64,000 nt of DNA, taken from positions 17,516 to 81,515 of the forward strand of contig CAKZKD010000034.1 of NCBI GenBank assembly GCA_937121175.1. Reading direction: 5' to 3'. Under the pieces are notes generated by a model. The model was not told the origin of the DNA, made no database searches, and saw only the letters and a list, made by a program, of their open reading frames with translations. Below are positions 17,426 through 26,723 of the stretch, piece by piece. Position 1 is the first letter of the stretch; each line of letters begins with the position of its first letter. Origin of the DNA: an uncultured Flavobacteriales bacterium (GTDB lineage: Bacteria; Bacteroidota; Bacteroidia; Flavobacteriales_G; Salibacteraceae). A program made the position numbers and the translations under genes.

Positions 17426-18766
17426 ATGAAAAAAGCCCTACTCTCTATCTCCACATTGATTATCAGCTCTGGTCTAGTAGCACAAACTGACCCGGCAATC
17501 ACATCTTGGCTACAGAATAACACCATCAAAGGCAGTCACTACGTAAGCGGCAATTCTACTGTTATTGACGACGATGTACTAGCAAATGTTCAACAGGTGC
17601 AGTTCTCGGCGAATTTCGTTTATGTGAGTACAAACGGTATTCCCGCTTATCCTACCGGACCTTTTTTAGACGGTAATCCATCGCTTGCAACGGAACAAAA
17701 TGCCATCTATAAAATTCCATTAAGCCCAACTCAAAATACGGGAACCCCCACAAATACTACTGCTGGTACCATTGCCATATTTATAAATGGTGTATCTCTC
17801 TACGATTATAGAGATGGAGTGTCTTACAGCTTAACGGCTTCTGCTGACCAAGGAGGGCCAACTGGTGGAAGTGGCGATGGCGTCTGGAATAGAGATGCCA
17901 TTCCAGCAGAAATGGACGGTTTTGACTGTTCAAAAGGACATCCAGCAATGGGCGACTATCATCATCATCAAAATCCTTCAGCATTCAAATTGGACAAAAC
18001 AGTGGTTTCAACTATCTGCAATATGTACGATGCAGAAGGACTATATACGATTAATGCAAGCGCTCATTCTCCATTAATTGGATTTGCTTACGATGGATTT
18101 CCAATATATGGAGCCTACGGATACGATAATACTGATGGAACTGGCGGTATTGTTAGAATAAAATCTTCGTACAAACTAAGAAACATAACAGTGAGAACTG
18201 AATATGCGGACGGTACTGACGTCACTGATGGACCTGCAGTGGGCACCAATTTCCCACTAGGTCATTACCGAGAAGATTACGAATACAATGCTACCAACGG
18301 CCATTTAGACGAGCATAACGGAAGATTTTGTGTTACTCCGGAGTACCCAAATGGTATCTACGCTTACTTCTGTACTGTTGATGAAAATTGGAACTCCGCG
18401 TACCCTTATGCAGTAGGTCCTACATTTTACGGAAATTATGCTGACCGCTCCGTGAGTTCAGTTTCTGAAACCGTTGAGCCTTATTACGCTACAAGTATTT
18501 CTGAGGTCCAGTCTAGCGTGCTAGATTTTAGTGTATTCCCTAACCCAGCAAATGATTTTATAGCCGTGCAAGTCAATGGTTTGGTGAAAAACACGATTCA
18601 ATTGGAATTAATTTCCATGAAAGGCGATGTGGTAAGAAGCTCTGAAATTGCACAAGGAACCACGATTTGGTATTTAGACACCAAAACACTTTACAATGGC
18701 CACTACGTACTTCGAGTTATCGACCAAGAATCTGTGACTACTCAGAAGGTTGTGCTTTCGAAATAG
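17426..18766 (+). CDS. YHYH-domain protein with T9SS sorting domain
   Basis: 446 residues: signal peptide, a YHYH-family domain (about 100-350) and a T9SS type-A sorting domain (VFPNPAND ... LYNGHYVLRV ... KVVLSK). The defining motif is DYHHHQNPSAF (Tyr178, His179-181), with the family's SPLIGFAYDGFPIYGAYGY nearby. The domain's function is unknown; a His cluster beside an Asp/Tyr-rich loop suggests metal binding. It starts 54 bases after the di-heme gene and a weak promoter-like pair (TTG 17368, TAAATTCG 17389) lies in the gap, so it may be both cotranscribed and separately driven. It ends in a clear terminator. Confidence 0.82.
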   Translation: MKKALLSISTLIISSGLVAQTDPAITSWLQNNTIKGSHYVSGNSTVIDDDVLANVQQVQFSANFVYVSTNGIPAYPTGPFLDGNPSLATEQNAIYKIPLSPTQNTGTPTNTTAGTIAIFINGVSLYDYRDGVSYSLTASADQGGPTGGSGDGVWNRDAIPAEMDGFDCSKGHPAMGDYHHHQNPSAFKLDKTVVSTICNMYDAEGLYTINASAHSPLIGFAYDGFPIYGAYGYDNTDGTGGIVRIKSSYKLRNITVRTEYADGTDVTDGPAVGTNFPLGHYREDYEYNATNGHLDEHNGRFCVTPEYPNGIYAYFCTVDENWNSAYPYAVGPTFYGNYADRSVSSVSETVEPYYATSISEVQSSVLDFSVFPNPANDFIAVQVNGLVKNTIQLELISMKGDVVRSSEIAQGTTIWYLDTKTLYNGHYVLRVIDQESVTTQKVVLSK

Positions 18767-18791
18767 GATTTATTTTCAGTTTGTTTGAAAG

Positions 18792-18819
18792 GCTCGATTT
18801 GCAATAATCGGGCTTTTTT
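18792..18819 (+). terminator. Rho-independent terminator after the YHYH gene
   Basis: GCTCGATT pairs with AATCGGGC (eight pairs, one wobble) around a six-base loop and is followed by six T. It closes the sigma/MbnP/YHYH region. The last bases reach the end of the convergent DUF418 gene. Confidence 0.75.
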
Positions 18820-19960
18820 ATTGCTTTTTTCCAGCTAATATCCGCCAGCATAACTCCAAAGGCCCTTGCCGTAATCGAGAGAGCCAAACATGCGATAGTA
18901 AGGTTTGAATGAAAAATATTATGACAGAGATGTATAGCAATTCCATTGGATTTAATGAGCCATAAAGACCAAATCCGAAGCCGTAGAACAAAACGACGCA
19001 AACCAGCGATTGAAAGAAATAATTTGTCAGCGACATTCGACCCACAGGTGAAAATATTCGGATTAGGTACACTCCTACTCTGAGTCTGCATAAATGAATA
19101 AAACCAAAAATATAAACCGCACCAAGAACGATTTCAAAAACAATGTTTTGGACTATCAATACTGGAATCAATAACGGATTTTCATCAGGCTGGTAAAGGG
19201 CAAAATATTCTCCTCTATACAGATACCATAGAATCGCCATACTGAAACCTAGAAGTAAATAAGGAGTTTTAGGCAGGTAGGATTCAATCAGTTTCAATTT
19301 TCCTGCTGCTATTCCAAAGCAAAACAAGGCAAGTTCTTTTGGTAGATAAAAAACTAATTTTTCATTTCTCAATGACCAAAACTCCTCCAGTCTATATGGC
19401 AGTAGTTCCATGTACGAAGAACTTGAATAAAGACGAATAAACGCGTCTAATTTCATCTCAGAAGCAATACCGGGGTCTGGAAGTTCGAACAGCTTCACGA
19501 TTAGTACTGCAAATGCAGAAGACAAATACAACCCCAAGCCTATTATAAATAGTTTTCGGGGATTGAATCTGAGCAAATACGGAATCAAAAAACCCAATAT
19601 AGCATAGGGCAGTAAAATATCACCAAACCAAAAGAATATTAAGTGGGCCAAACCAAATACAGCCAACACAAACATTCGCCGATTCCAATAATTGGTAAAT
19701 AGACCTAAATCAGATATTTTTTGTGATTGAAGCTGTGCACCATAGCCGAATAAAAAGGCAAAAATGAACATGAATTTCCCAGCAACGAATGAGGATGAGA
19801 AGAAAACCAAACTGCTATTCACTCCTTCAAATGCGCCATAGAATACGGAATAATGAGCATAAGGTGCATTGAACACATATATGTTTACCCAAAGAATACC
19901 CAGTAAGGCAAAGCCACGAAGGGCGTCTATAGCATGTATCCTGTTTGCAGGTAAAAGCAA
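18818..19960 (-). CDS. DUF418 multi-pass membrane protein
   Basis: 380 residues with about nine to ten hydrophobic segments. The N-terminus RIHAIDALRGFALLGILWVN and the late GPLELCWR element are the hallmarks of DUF418 proteins, which sit close to acyltransferase_3-like membrane proteins. The function is unknown. The start is a TTG at 19960; no in-frame ATG precedes the first helix. It is convergent with the YHYH gene and shares its terminator region. Confidence 0.78.
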   Translation of the reverse strand: MLLPANRIHAIDALRGFALLGILWVNIYVFNAPYAHYSVFYGAFEGVNSSLVFFSSSFVAGKFMFIFAFLFGYGAQLQSQKISDLGLFTNYWNRRMFVLAVFGLAHLIFFWFGDILLPYAILGFLIPYLLRFNPRKLFIIGLGLYLSSAFAVLIVKLFELPDPGIASEMKLDAFIRLYSSSSYMELLPYRLEEFWSLRNEKLVFYLPKELALFCFGIAAGKLKLIESYLPKTPYLLLGFSMAILWYLYRGEYFALYQPDENPLLIPVLIVQNIVFEIVLGAVYIFGFIHLCRLRVGVYLIRIFSPVGRMSLTNYFFQSLVCVVLFYGFGFGLYGSLNPMELLYISVIIFFIQTLLSHVWLSRLRQGPLELCWRILAGKKQ

Positions 19961-20069
19961 TTGACTAATTAATTTAGAGGATTATTATTAATCAATCAAA
20001 AGTAATTTTTAGAGAATGATAAGTGATTGGTAGCTCTCAGGAATAATTGATTGACTTACTACCAACTAC

Positions 20070-21005
20070 TTAAGCCTTTACCACTCTAATCGTTTGCACT
20101 TCGAGGTCGTTTACCTTTATTGCCAATAGATAAATGCCAGAAGAATTCAAGTTTTTAGGAATCCACTCTATTTCGTATTTGTCTTGTACTAAGCCTCCTT
20201 TATTTACAGAATCCAGCAAACTTCCAGAAACATCGTAAAGATTCAATGCAATATTGGCATTCTTAAAAACGCCTATTTTTATGGTCATCCTATCCACAAA
20301 AGGATTTGGATAAACGCTGTAAATCATTCCCTTGTCAATATGCTCTGAATGAACTCCTGTTTCTATTGTTTTTCCAATTGCGTCCAATGCAATATCCCAC
20401 GTCCCCTTGAAGATTCCATTTTCTTTTGAAAGCGGAATTATACGGTCTGTAGCATCATAAGTACCGGATTCAATGGAAGCCGCCGCATCATTTTTGATGC
20501 TGGTGTCCCCTTCAAAATAGAGTTGTGTGGTTAATGTTGATTTTCCCGGAGCAGTAATTTTAAAGTGAATGTGCGATGGCCTGTATTCATTTCCATTGAG
20601 GTATTTCCCGGGTTTTATGGTTTCAAAACTGTAATATCCTTGGTTATCGGATTTAGTTTTCCCTCTTAACTTATACCCCGTATTGTCATAAGCCCCCGAA
20701 TCGTCAGCGTGCCAAACATCAATCACAGCATTCTCGATATATTCGGTGCAATCATTATTGGTTACTCGGCCACTAATTATTAGACGTTCTCCTGCTTCAT
20801 TACTATCCGCCAATTGTCCATTTTTTATCTCAGGTGGATTTTTTGTATAAAACGGTCCTTCTCCGTAATAATCTAATGTGCAAGGTGCACAAGAATTCGC
20901 TCCAGCTTCAGCGGCATAATTACCCGCAGCGCTAACAGGAAACAGGCTTACACCAGCCGAGAATACTCCAAGTTGTTTTAAAAATTTCCTTCGTTCTTGT
21001 TTCAT
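20070..21005 (-). CDS. Intradiol ring-cleavage dioxygenase with Tat signal and T9SS sorting domain
   Basis: 311 residues. The N-terminus has a twin-arginine motif (ERRKFLKQLGV, Arg5-Arg6), then an intradiol dioxygenase domain with all four iron ligands in the right order: Tyr106 (SGAYDN), Tyr135 (KPGKY), His145 and His147 (RPSHIHF). The C-terminal 85 residues are a T9SS type-A sorting domain (VYPNPFVD ... SSGIYLLAI ... RVVKA). So this appears to be a folded Fe(III) enzyme moved by Tat and then to the surface by T9SS. Substrates would be catechol-type rings, but no other aromatic-pathway gene is near. It follows the BNR-like gene by 17 bases. Confidence 0.82.
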   Translation of the reverse strand: MKQERRKFLKQLGVFSAGVSLFPVSAAGNYAAEAGANSCAPCTLDYYGEGPFYTKNPPEIKNGQLADSNEAGERLIISGRVTNNDCTEYIENAVIDVWHADDSGAYDNTGYKLRGKTKSDNQGYYSFETIKPGKYLNGNEYRPSHIHFKITAPGKSTLTTQLYFEGDTSIKNDAAASIESGTYDATDRIIPLSKENGIFKGTWDIALDAIGKTIETGVHSEHIDKGMIYSVYPNPFVDRMTIKIGVFKNANIALNLYDVSGSLLDSVNKGGLVQDKYEIEWIPKNLNSSGIYLLAIKVNDLEVQTIRVVKA

Positions 21006-21022
21006 GTTTTTATTCGCAATTA

Positions 21023-22354
21023 TTAGTATTTAATTATTCTCTTCTGAACCGTCTTGTCGTACATTCTAAAATCAATGATATACTCGCCTTTTGGGAAACT
21101 AGACAAGTCAATTTTATCCACCATATTGTCGTATTCTCTCAACTTCTGACCAGAAGTATTGTAAACCGAAACGGCAGGTAAAACACCCAAGTCTTTGGTT
21201 AGAATTTTAATATTAACTTTTCCATCGGTAGGATTTGGAAAAATAACAAATTCGGATTCGAATTGGAGAAAGTTAACCCCTTTAATCACAGTAGTATCTC
21301 CTTTCGAGGTGTCTTTTGCAGGGAGCGCTCCAGTTCGCATCATCAGCCCACCTTCTCCTATTACATACCCTACTCCATTTTCAAACAACTTTGCTTTATT
21401 GAGGGGTTTATCAGCTAGTTTATGAAACCAACTATTCGATGAATCTTTAATAATAATTACTCCATTTCTGATATTACTAGATCCTACCATAATGCCGCAA
21501 TTCTGATTAAGAAACTCCATGTCTTCAATTATTGGATAGTAAAAAGTAGGCTCATAAGTACTATCAACAGAAAAGGTCTTTCCGGAATCCACCGATTTAT
21601 ACAATTGATAAAAACCTCTTTTTGTAGCGGCGTACCAAGCGCCACCATTTAATGCTGCAACAGATGTAACGCCATGTGTATCCAATAAGGTGCTGTCATA
21701 AGCTCCTGTTACCCATTGTTTAGAGCGCAAGTATCCATCAGAGTTTGCGAAAATGGTAAGTGAACTGTCCTTATCTACATCCGTTATTTTGTGCGCTTTT
21801 TGAGGGTTTGTAAACGTTTCATCATGATTAAACGAAAACGGGCCGTTGTAAAAGTTTTGAAAAACTCCATTGCCCGAGCAAGACTCACCGTATGTAATAA
21901 GATTCACATATCCATTTCCCTTGTTTTCTTCTAAAGCGGTAAAGCCCGAGATATTGCAAAACATAGTTGAATCGGAGTACAGAAATTTGCTGTAACTCTG
22001 TCCTTCGTCCGGCGTTATTGAACCGTGAAAGCCTTTTTGCCAGGTAATAAACAAACCTGAATCAATATGGCTAAAAGAAAAACCTGGATGATAATCAATC
22101 CCAACGATATTTCCATTATTACCGGGTTTCTCACCTGTAGTTGGAGGCGTCAAATCCTTCCATGTTTGGCCTCCATCAGTGGTCTTTTTGAATAAATAAT
22201 TATCCCCAACAATGTATCCTACATTCGGAGTATGCCAGTACATATCGTTAATATTCTCGGTGGTTTTGGTATCGACAACCTTCCAGTCGAATTTGGTTTG
22301 AGAAAATGCAGAACAACTGCACAACAGTGCAATAAAGATGTGTAATATTTTCAT
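21023..22354 (-). CDS. BNR/Ycf48-like repeat protein with T9SS sorting domain
   Basis: 443 residues: signal peptide (SAFSQ), then beta-propeller-type repeats with Asp-box-like blocks (KTTDGGQTWKDL, YKSVDSGKTFSVD) as in Ycf48/sialidase-like proteins, and a T9SS type-A domain (IFPNPTDG ... FPKGEYIIDF ... RIIKY). It is probably a surface or released binding protein with no visible catalytic residues. It precedes the dioxygenase gene by 17 bases, so the two are very likely cotranscribed and may act on the same surface substrate. Confidence 0.75.
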   Translation of the reverse strand: MKILHIFIALLCSCSAFSQTKFDWKVVDTKTTENINDMYWHTPNVGYIVGDNYLFKKTTDGGQTWKDLTPPTTGEKPGNNGNIVGIDYHPGFSFSHIDSGLFITWQKGFHGSITPDEGQSYSKFLYSDSTMFCNISGFTALEENKGNGYVNLITYGESCSGNGVFQNFYNGPFSFNHDETFTNPQKAHKITDVDKDSSLTIFANSDGYLRSKQWVTGAYDSTLLDTHGVTSVAALNGGAWYAATKRGFYQLYKSVDSGKTFSVDSTYEPTFYYPIIEDMEFLNQNCGIMVGSSNIRNGVIIIKDSSNSWFHKLADKPLNKAKLFENGVGYVIGEGGLMMRTGALPAKDTSKGDTTVIKGVNFLQFESEFVIFPNPTDGKVNIKILTKDLGVLPAVSVYNTSGQKLREYDNMVDKIDLSSFPKGEYIIDFRMYDKTVQKRIIKY

Positions 22355-22473
22355 GGTAACTTATTTAATACAAAGGACTTGAATTAAAAACGTTCTATGA
22401 CGTACAATTTCGTTAATTCATTGCACAATTGGTGAAATGACTGGAAGGTACACGTAACATTAAAGAATATCTG

Positions 22474-24390
22474 CTATTCTGATTTCACCAACTTTACTCT
22501 ATTGATAACAGTACCTTTTGTGTACTGTAACGTGTAAACCCCAGTAGCCAAATGGCCAAGCTTTAAAACACCGGACTCTGATACTGATACTTGAAATACA
22601 ATTTGCCCACTAGCACTTCGTATTAGAATGTTCTCGATGTTATCATCCTCAGGTTCAATTGTCAAAATATCAGAAAATGGATTTGGGAAAACTGCTCTTT
22701 CAATTTGGGTTTCAAATTCGTCATTGCCCAACTTGTATCCACAATTGAACTGGATTTTTGCAGTTTCTAATACTTCATCTCTTCCATCAATAACACCCTG
22801 AATAGTTGGCTTAACTTTAATATCGGGTACAATTCCTATTTGCTGAGTTTGCCTGTGGTCTGGATAAAAGATTTCTACAGCACCAAATCGAATGGTCACC
22901 TGGCCGGGTAAAAACAGTTTGGTAGTACTCCCATCTGAACCAGCTGTTTGACTGCCTATTTTTAAGGCATCAGGAAATTGCTCCAATCCCATGACTGTGT
23001 ATTCCGCTTGACTCTGAGTTTGTTCGTTCATTAAGATTGCTATGTTCCCACGGTAAGGTGTGGGAGTCCCCTGTCCAATGAACTCTTTCCAGCCAAACAA
23101 AGTTCCAGGGTGAAACACATCAGATTCTTTCATAAACGCAGTCTGAATAGAATCCGGATAAAGGTGGTTCACAATTCCCCACAGGGTTCCGTTAGGGTAA
23201 TTTCTACAGTCAAAAATGATGACGTCGATGTCATTTATGGAATTAAAAATTGAATCTATGTCAGCAAATTCTAATTGTCCCATATCAATAATTGCTTGAG
23301 TACAACCCAATTCGCTGGTGTCAATGTTTAAGGTTGGCGTAGTTGCACTATCCAAAAAATACCTGAAATTATGAAACCGTTCTTCTTGATGTTTTGCAAA
23401 CCCAGATGCTTTGCGCACTTCCACATCAAAATTGCCTGCCTCACCATATAATATATTGTCAGCCAATGAACGGTTTAGCACAGAAGGATTTGAATGTGGC
23501 GTGTATTGAGTCAGGCTATCTCTGTATTCTTGAATGGTTAATCCGTCAATCTTTACGATCACATCGCCAATCTTAAGGTTTGTTTTAGTTGGTAATGTGG
23601 AAGTGACCACCAACTCATTTTCAATGAATTTTGCATGAAAAGGCGTGTAATTTGCCCCATACCACTCTGTTCGATATCTCGAACTAAGGTAGGTGTGTGA
23701 ATCGTTGGTTTTGGTTGCCAAGCGCAGCAAGGCAAGTAAGTACGTGTGTTCAGTATTTGCGTAATAAAATTCTGGAATTGCACTCAAAAGGTTTTCATCC
23801 CAAGTTCCGCTCATATATTTTTTGAATGGAGAGAAATACTCAATGGCATTCCAAAATCGAAACAGCGCTAGCAAACGCAATTCTTTAGTGATTTGGTTGG
23901 TTCTATTGTAATACGCATTGTCTTTATCAAACTGAGGTACCCGAACATATTGGTTAAAAGGATAAACATAGGCGTTCGTATCTGGCCGATACTCAGAAAT
24001 AACCGTGTCTAAAAACAGTTGTTGGGCATTTGAGAATAAAGGGCTGTCTGTCCAATCTACATCTCCGCTAATCCGATTCGAATCCGGAACTAAAACAGGA
24101 GACGTGGTTGCCTTTTCCATTCTTCCGGCCAGAGAAAAAAGGTGGTCAATGGCGATTGGAAAACCGTTACCAGAAACTGAGGTATCAATAATAGTAATTG
24201 CCTCTTCCAAGGCATTGTCCCATGAAAGATTTCCTTTAGCAACTTCAGTATGAAAATATTTGAGATGCCCCCATGACTTACAGAGTAAGTAATACTCCTG
24301 AGTCCTCATTGAGTCTAATTGAGCATTTGCTGGGTTTCCGAGAAATACTAAAACTGTGAGCGTAAGAACTGTATAAAGGCGAAGTATCAT
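22474..24390 (-). CDS. Secreted S41-family peptidase with T9SS sorting domain
   Basis: 638 residues with signal peptide (NPANAQ), an N-terminal helical part, a PDZ-like stretch (LKIGDVIVKIDGLTIQEY) and an S41/tail-specific protease domain. The nucleophile region is MNEQTQSQAEYTV (probable Ser460), followed by IGSQTAGSDGSTT and the IVPDIKV block. The end is a T9SS type-A domain (VFPNPFSD ... LATGVYTLQY). S41 proteins of this kind resemble tricorn-core or interphotoreceptor-type peptidases more than CtpA. It is on the same strand as the BNR gene but has a 119-base gap and probably its own transcript. Confidence 0.8.
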   Translation of the reverse strand: MILRLYTVLTLTVLVFLGNPANAQLDSMRTQEYYLLCKSWGHLKYFHTEVAKGNLSWDNALEEAITIIDTSVSGNGFPIAIDHLFSLAGRMEKATTSPVLVPDSNRISGDVDWTDSPLFSNAQQLFLDTVISEYRPDTNAYVYPFNQYVRVPQFDKDNAYYNRTNQITKELRLLALFRFWNAIEYFSPFKKYMSGTWDENLLSAIPEFYYANTEHTYLLALLRLATKTNDSHTYLSSRYRTEWYGANYTPFHAKFIENELVVTSTLPTKTNLKIGDVIVKIDGLTIQEYRDSLTQYTPHSNPSVLNRSLADNILYGEAGNFDVEVRKASGFAKHQEERFHNFRYFLDSATTPTLNIDTSELGCTQAIIDMGQLEFADIDSIFNSINDIDVIIFDCRNYPNGTLWGIVNHLYPDSIQTAFMKESDVFHPGTLFGWKEFIGQGTPTPYRGNIAILMNEQTQSQAEYTVMGLEQFPDALKIGSQTAGSDGSTTKLFLPGQVTIRFGAVEIFYPDHRQTQQIGIVPDIKVKPTIQGVIDGRDEVLETAKIQFNCGYKLGNDEFETQIERAVFPNPFSDILTIEPEDDNIENILIRSASGQIVFQVSVSESGVLKLGHLATGVYTLQYTKGTVINRVKLVKSE

Positions 24391-24524
24391 TAACGAATAA
24401 AGGTATTATTTATCTACAAATACTTAACTAACAGTATTTAAGCGGTTGTTCAACGAATGCAATGCATGAATAAACCGTTCCTCATTTAATCATGGATTTA
24501 AAGCCAATCTATTCTCACTTCAGA

Positions 24525-24532
24525 TATTTTTG
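24525..24532 (+). promoter_or_regulatory. -7 element upstream of the LRR gene
   Basis: TATTTTTG matches TAnnTTTG. The ATG at 24538 would be only five bases away, but the ATG at 24562, which opens the signal peptide, is 29 bases downstream, so the element supports the later start. No TTG lies at the usual -33 distance. Confidence 0.35.
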
Positions 24533-24561
24533 AACTCATGTTGGATTATTCCTCTTCTCCT

Positions 24562-25365
24562 ATGAAAATTGCAGTTGTCATTCTTAGTTTGTTTTGTTTG
24601 TCATTTTTGGTAAAGCAACGCGATTGGATACTCCGTTTCGACGGTAAACAATTGAACCCAAAGAACATTATTAAGGAAGTAAAAAAGAACCCGCAAGCTT
24701 CAGATGTAAGTCTTACCAACGGAACTATTGATTTTATCCCTGAAGAGTTATTAGACTTGCGCAGTCTTCGAGACTTACTTATTGGTAATATTCAATTTGG
24801 AAGCCCTGAAAAACTAAATGGTTGCCTTTGCACCATTAAACACCTAACCAAATTACACATCACAAATTCTAATATTACCGAATTGAATCTAGCAGATTCA
24901 TGTGAAGTGATTTATCTGCGTGAATTGACTTTGGTTAACCTGCAATTAACCCAACTAAAAATTAGACCTTGGAATCCTTCCATCAAAAGAGTCACGATTT
25001 TCAATACTTCGTTAGACGCATTACCAGAAAAATTTGAGACCATAGACCATATCGAGTCGTTGACCATTGGCATGAATAAAAATATGGATTTGGCGAATGA
25101 ACTACGTAAATTGACTTCTCAGAAGAAAATAAAGATTATTGCCCTATCCTACAGTGAATTGAACGAATTTCCAGCGGAACTTTTTAGTCTTAAAACCCTA
25201 GAAGAAATTCAGTTGCATGGTAATGATCTTTTGGCTTTTGACCAACGCCTAAAACAATTGCCAAATTTGAAAAAACTCAAACTGAGTCAGAATAAAACAA
25301 CGCTTAGCGAGGCCGTAAAAGCGGAATTTAAAAGCGAATTACCCAATTGCGAGATTACGTTTTAG
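24562..25365 (+). CDS. Leucine-rich-repeat protein
   Basis: From the ATG at 24562, a membrane or signal segment (MKIAVVILSLFCLSFLV) opens a 267-residue protein with several leucine-rich repeats (LRSLRDLLIGNIQF, LKTLEEIQLHGNDL, LPNLKKLKLSQNKT). LRR proteins bind other proteins; the partner here is unknown. An in-frame ATG at 24538 would add eight residues in front of the signal and lies against the -7 element, so I take the later one. It is convergent with the putative outer-membrane protein gene, with ten bases between stops. Confidence 0.72.
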   Translation: MKIAVVILSLFCLSFLVKQRDWILRFDGKQLNPKNIIKEVKKNPQASDVSLTNGTIDFIPEELLDLRSLRDLLIGNIQFGSPEKLNGCLCTIKHLTKLHITNSNITELNLADSCEVIYLRELTLVNLQLTQLKIRPWNPSIKRVTIFNTSLDALPEKFETIDHIESLTIGMNKNMDLANELRKLTSQKKIKIIALSYSELNEFPAELFSLKTLEEIQLHGNDLLAFDQRLKQLPNLKKLKLSQNKTTLSEAVKAEFKSELPNCEITF

Positions 25366-25375
25366 TGTTCTTTTA

Positions 25376-26677
25376 CTATTCTCTATCCAAAAACACTCTT
25401 AATTCAATTCCAGTCTGGGCATCGGGCGCATTATCTACCAAAAAATCTTCTCGCAAATAGCAAGAAATTGAATAATTGCTTTTGCTGTACGTGAACATGA
25501 AATTAGAAGCTGTAACGGTTCTGTATAAGTGTTTCATCGTTTGAAACCAATGTGGAGATTCTCGCGACCAATTGGGTGAATCCTCTGGCCCTGGAACAGT
25601 AAGGACAATATCATCAAAGTCTTCTTTTCGATTGTAAGCACTCTGACCCCACCAGTCTATTCCTATGAATATTTCTGCGTTTTTTTTGGAAATAAACCCT
25701 ACACCGGTCATTAAGTCAAAACTGTACAACCAAGGGCTAGAACTTATACTGTACCCCTCACCTGCTCGCACAAAGGATTGATTAAGTGCAGCGAGACTAA
25801 ATCCCATGTTCCATTCGAACCTTTTCCTGAAAGGAATTTTTTTTAGAATACTTCCGCTGAATCCGGCATCTGCTCCTGGATTAATTGGGTTGGTATTTAA
25901 TCCTAGATGAACTCCAAGGTTAGTAAAAAACAATCGTTCTTCTAAGAAGTCTAATCCAGGGTAATACGTGTAATCTGCCTCAATACCAGTGAACATCGAA
26001 CTCCCCTGATTCAACTCAAAGGACTTTCCATCAAAACTAGTGTACTGTGTGTAGGCTTCATTAATTCCGTAAAATTTGCGTTTGAAGGCATCTTCTCCGC
26101 CAGCTACATTGGAATGAAACCATTCTATAAAATCATCGCTTGTAAATAGAGAGTATGGCGTATTGCCTTTATCAAATAGATAGGCGCGCGCATTCAGCGT
26201 TAGTTCTTGCTGTTTACCTAATGGAACTGCAAATTGCATTCGAAAAACTCGATATACGCCATCTGAATAAAAGGTGGATGTTTTGGCGGGTAAAGACAAA
26301 TCGTAAAGTCGTTGTCTATCGTCCCAAGATGTTGTTTTAATAAGTTCTTGTTGATCCGCTGAAGTTGGCTTATATGCCTTGTTCTGTGGCAACCAAACGT
26401 TGCCATTTGAATAATTAAATCCAATTGAAGCTTTTGGATTCGGTCTGGTTTGGAAGTTATGACTAATTCTAGATATGTAGATGCCAAACGGGTGTGTGCT
26501 TAGCGTATTTGGCAAGATTAAATCTGTGATTATTGGCTCTTTAAGTAAATGGCTGTCCTGAGCCTTGATTGCATGTATACTTAAAATACTAAAAGCAAAA
26601 AGGAATGCTTTATACACAAGTCCAGACGAACGACTATGTTTTCTTTGACATTCATTTTTTCTTTTAGCGACTTCCAT
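25376..26677 (-). CDS. Putative outer-membrane beta-barrel protein
   Basis: 433 residues with a signal peptide after a long basic n-region (cleavage near AIKAQ), then many amphipathic strands with aromatic belts (FGIYISRISHNF, FSLAALNQSFVR, GIELRVFLDRE), suggestive of a barrel. It resembles DUF3187-type outer-membrane proteins in general look, but I cannot confirm this. No catalytic motif is visible. It is 46 bases downstream of the bestrophin gene on the same strand and may share its transcript. Confidence 0.6.
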   Translation of the reverse strand: MEVAKRKNECQRKHSRSSGLVYKAFLFAFSILSIHAIKAQDSHLLKEPIITDLILPNTLSTHPFGIYISRISHNFQTRPNPKASIGFNYSNGNVWLPQNKAYKPTSADQQELIKTTSWDDRQRLYDLSLPAKTSTFYSDGVYRVFRMQFAVPLGKQQELTLNARAYLFDKGNTPYSLFTSDDFIEWFHSNVAGGEDAFKRKFYGINEAYTQYTSFDGKSFELNQGSSMFTGIEADYTYYPGLDFLEERLFFTNLGVHLGLNTNPINPGADAGFSGSILKKIPFRKRFEWNMGFSLAALNQSFVRAGEGYSISSSPWLYSFDLMTGVGFISKKNAEIFIGIDWWGQSAYNRKEDFDDIVLTVPGPEDSPNWSRESPHWFQTMKHLYRTVTASNFMFTYSKSNYSISCYLREDFLVDNAPDAQTGIELRVFLDRE

Positions 26678-26723
26678 GGTTCGTTACGAAAGTAGTTTTT
26701 CTGAGCTGAGCTTAGAGTAAATG

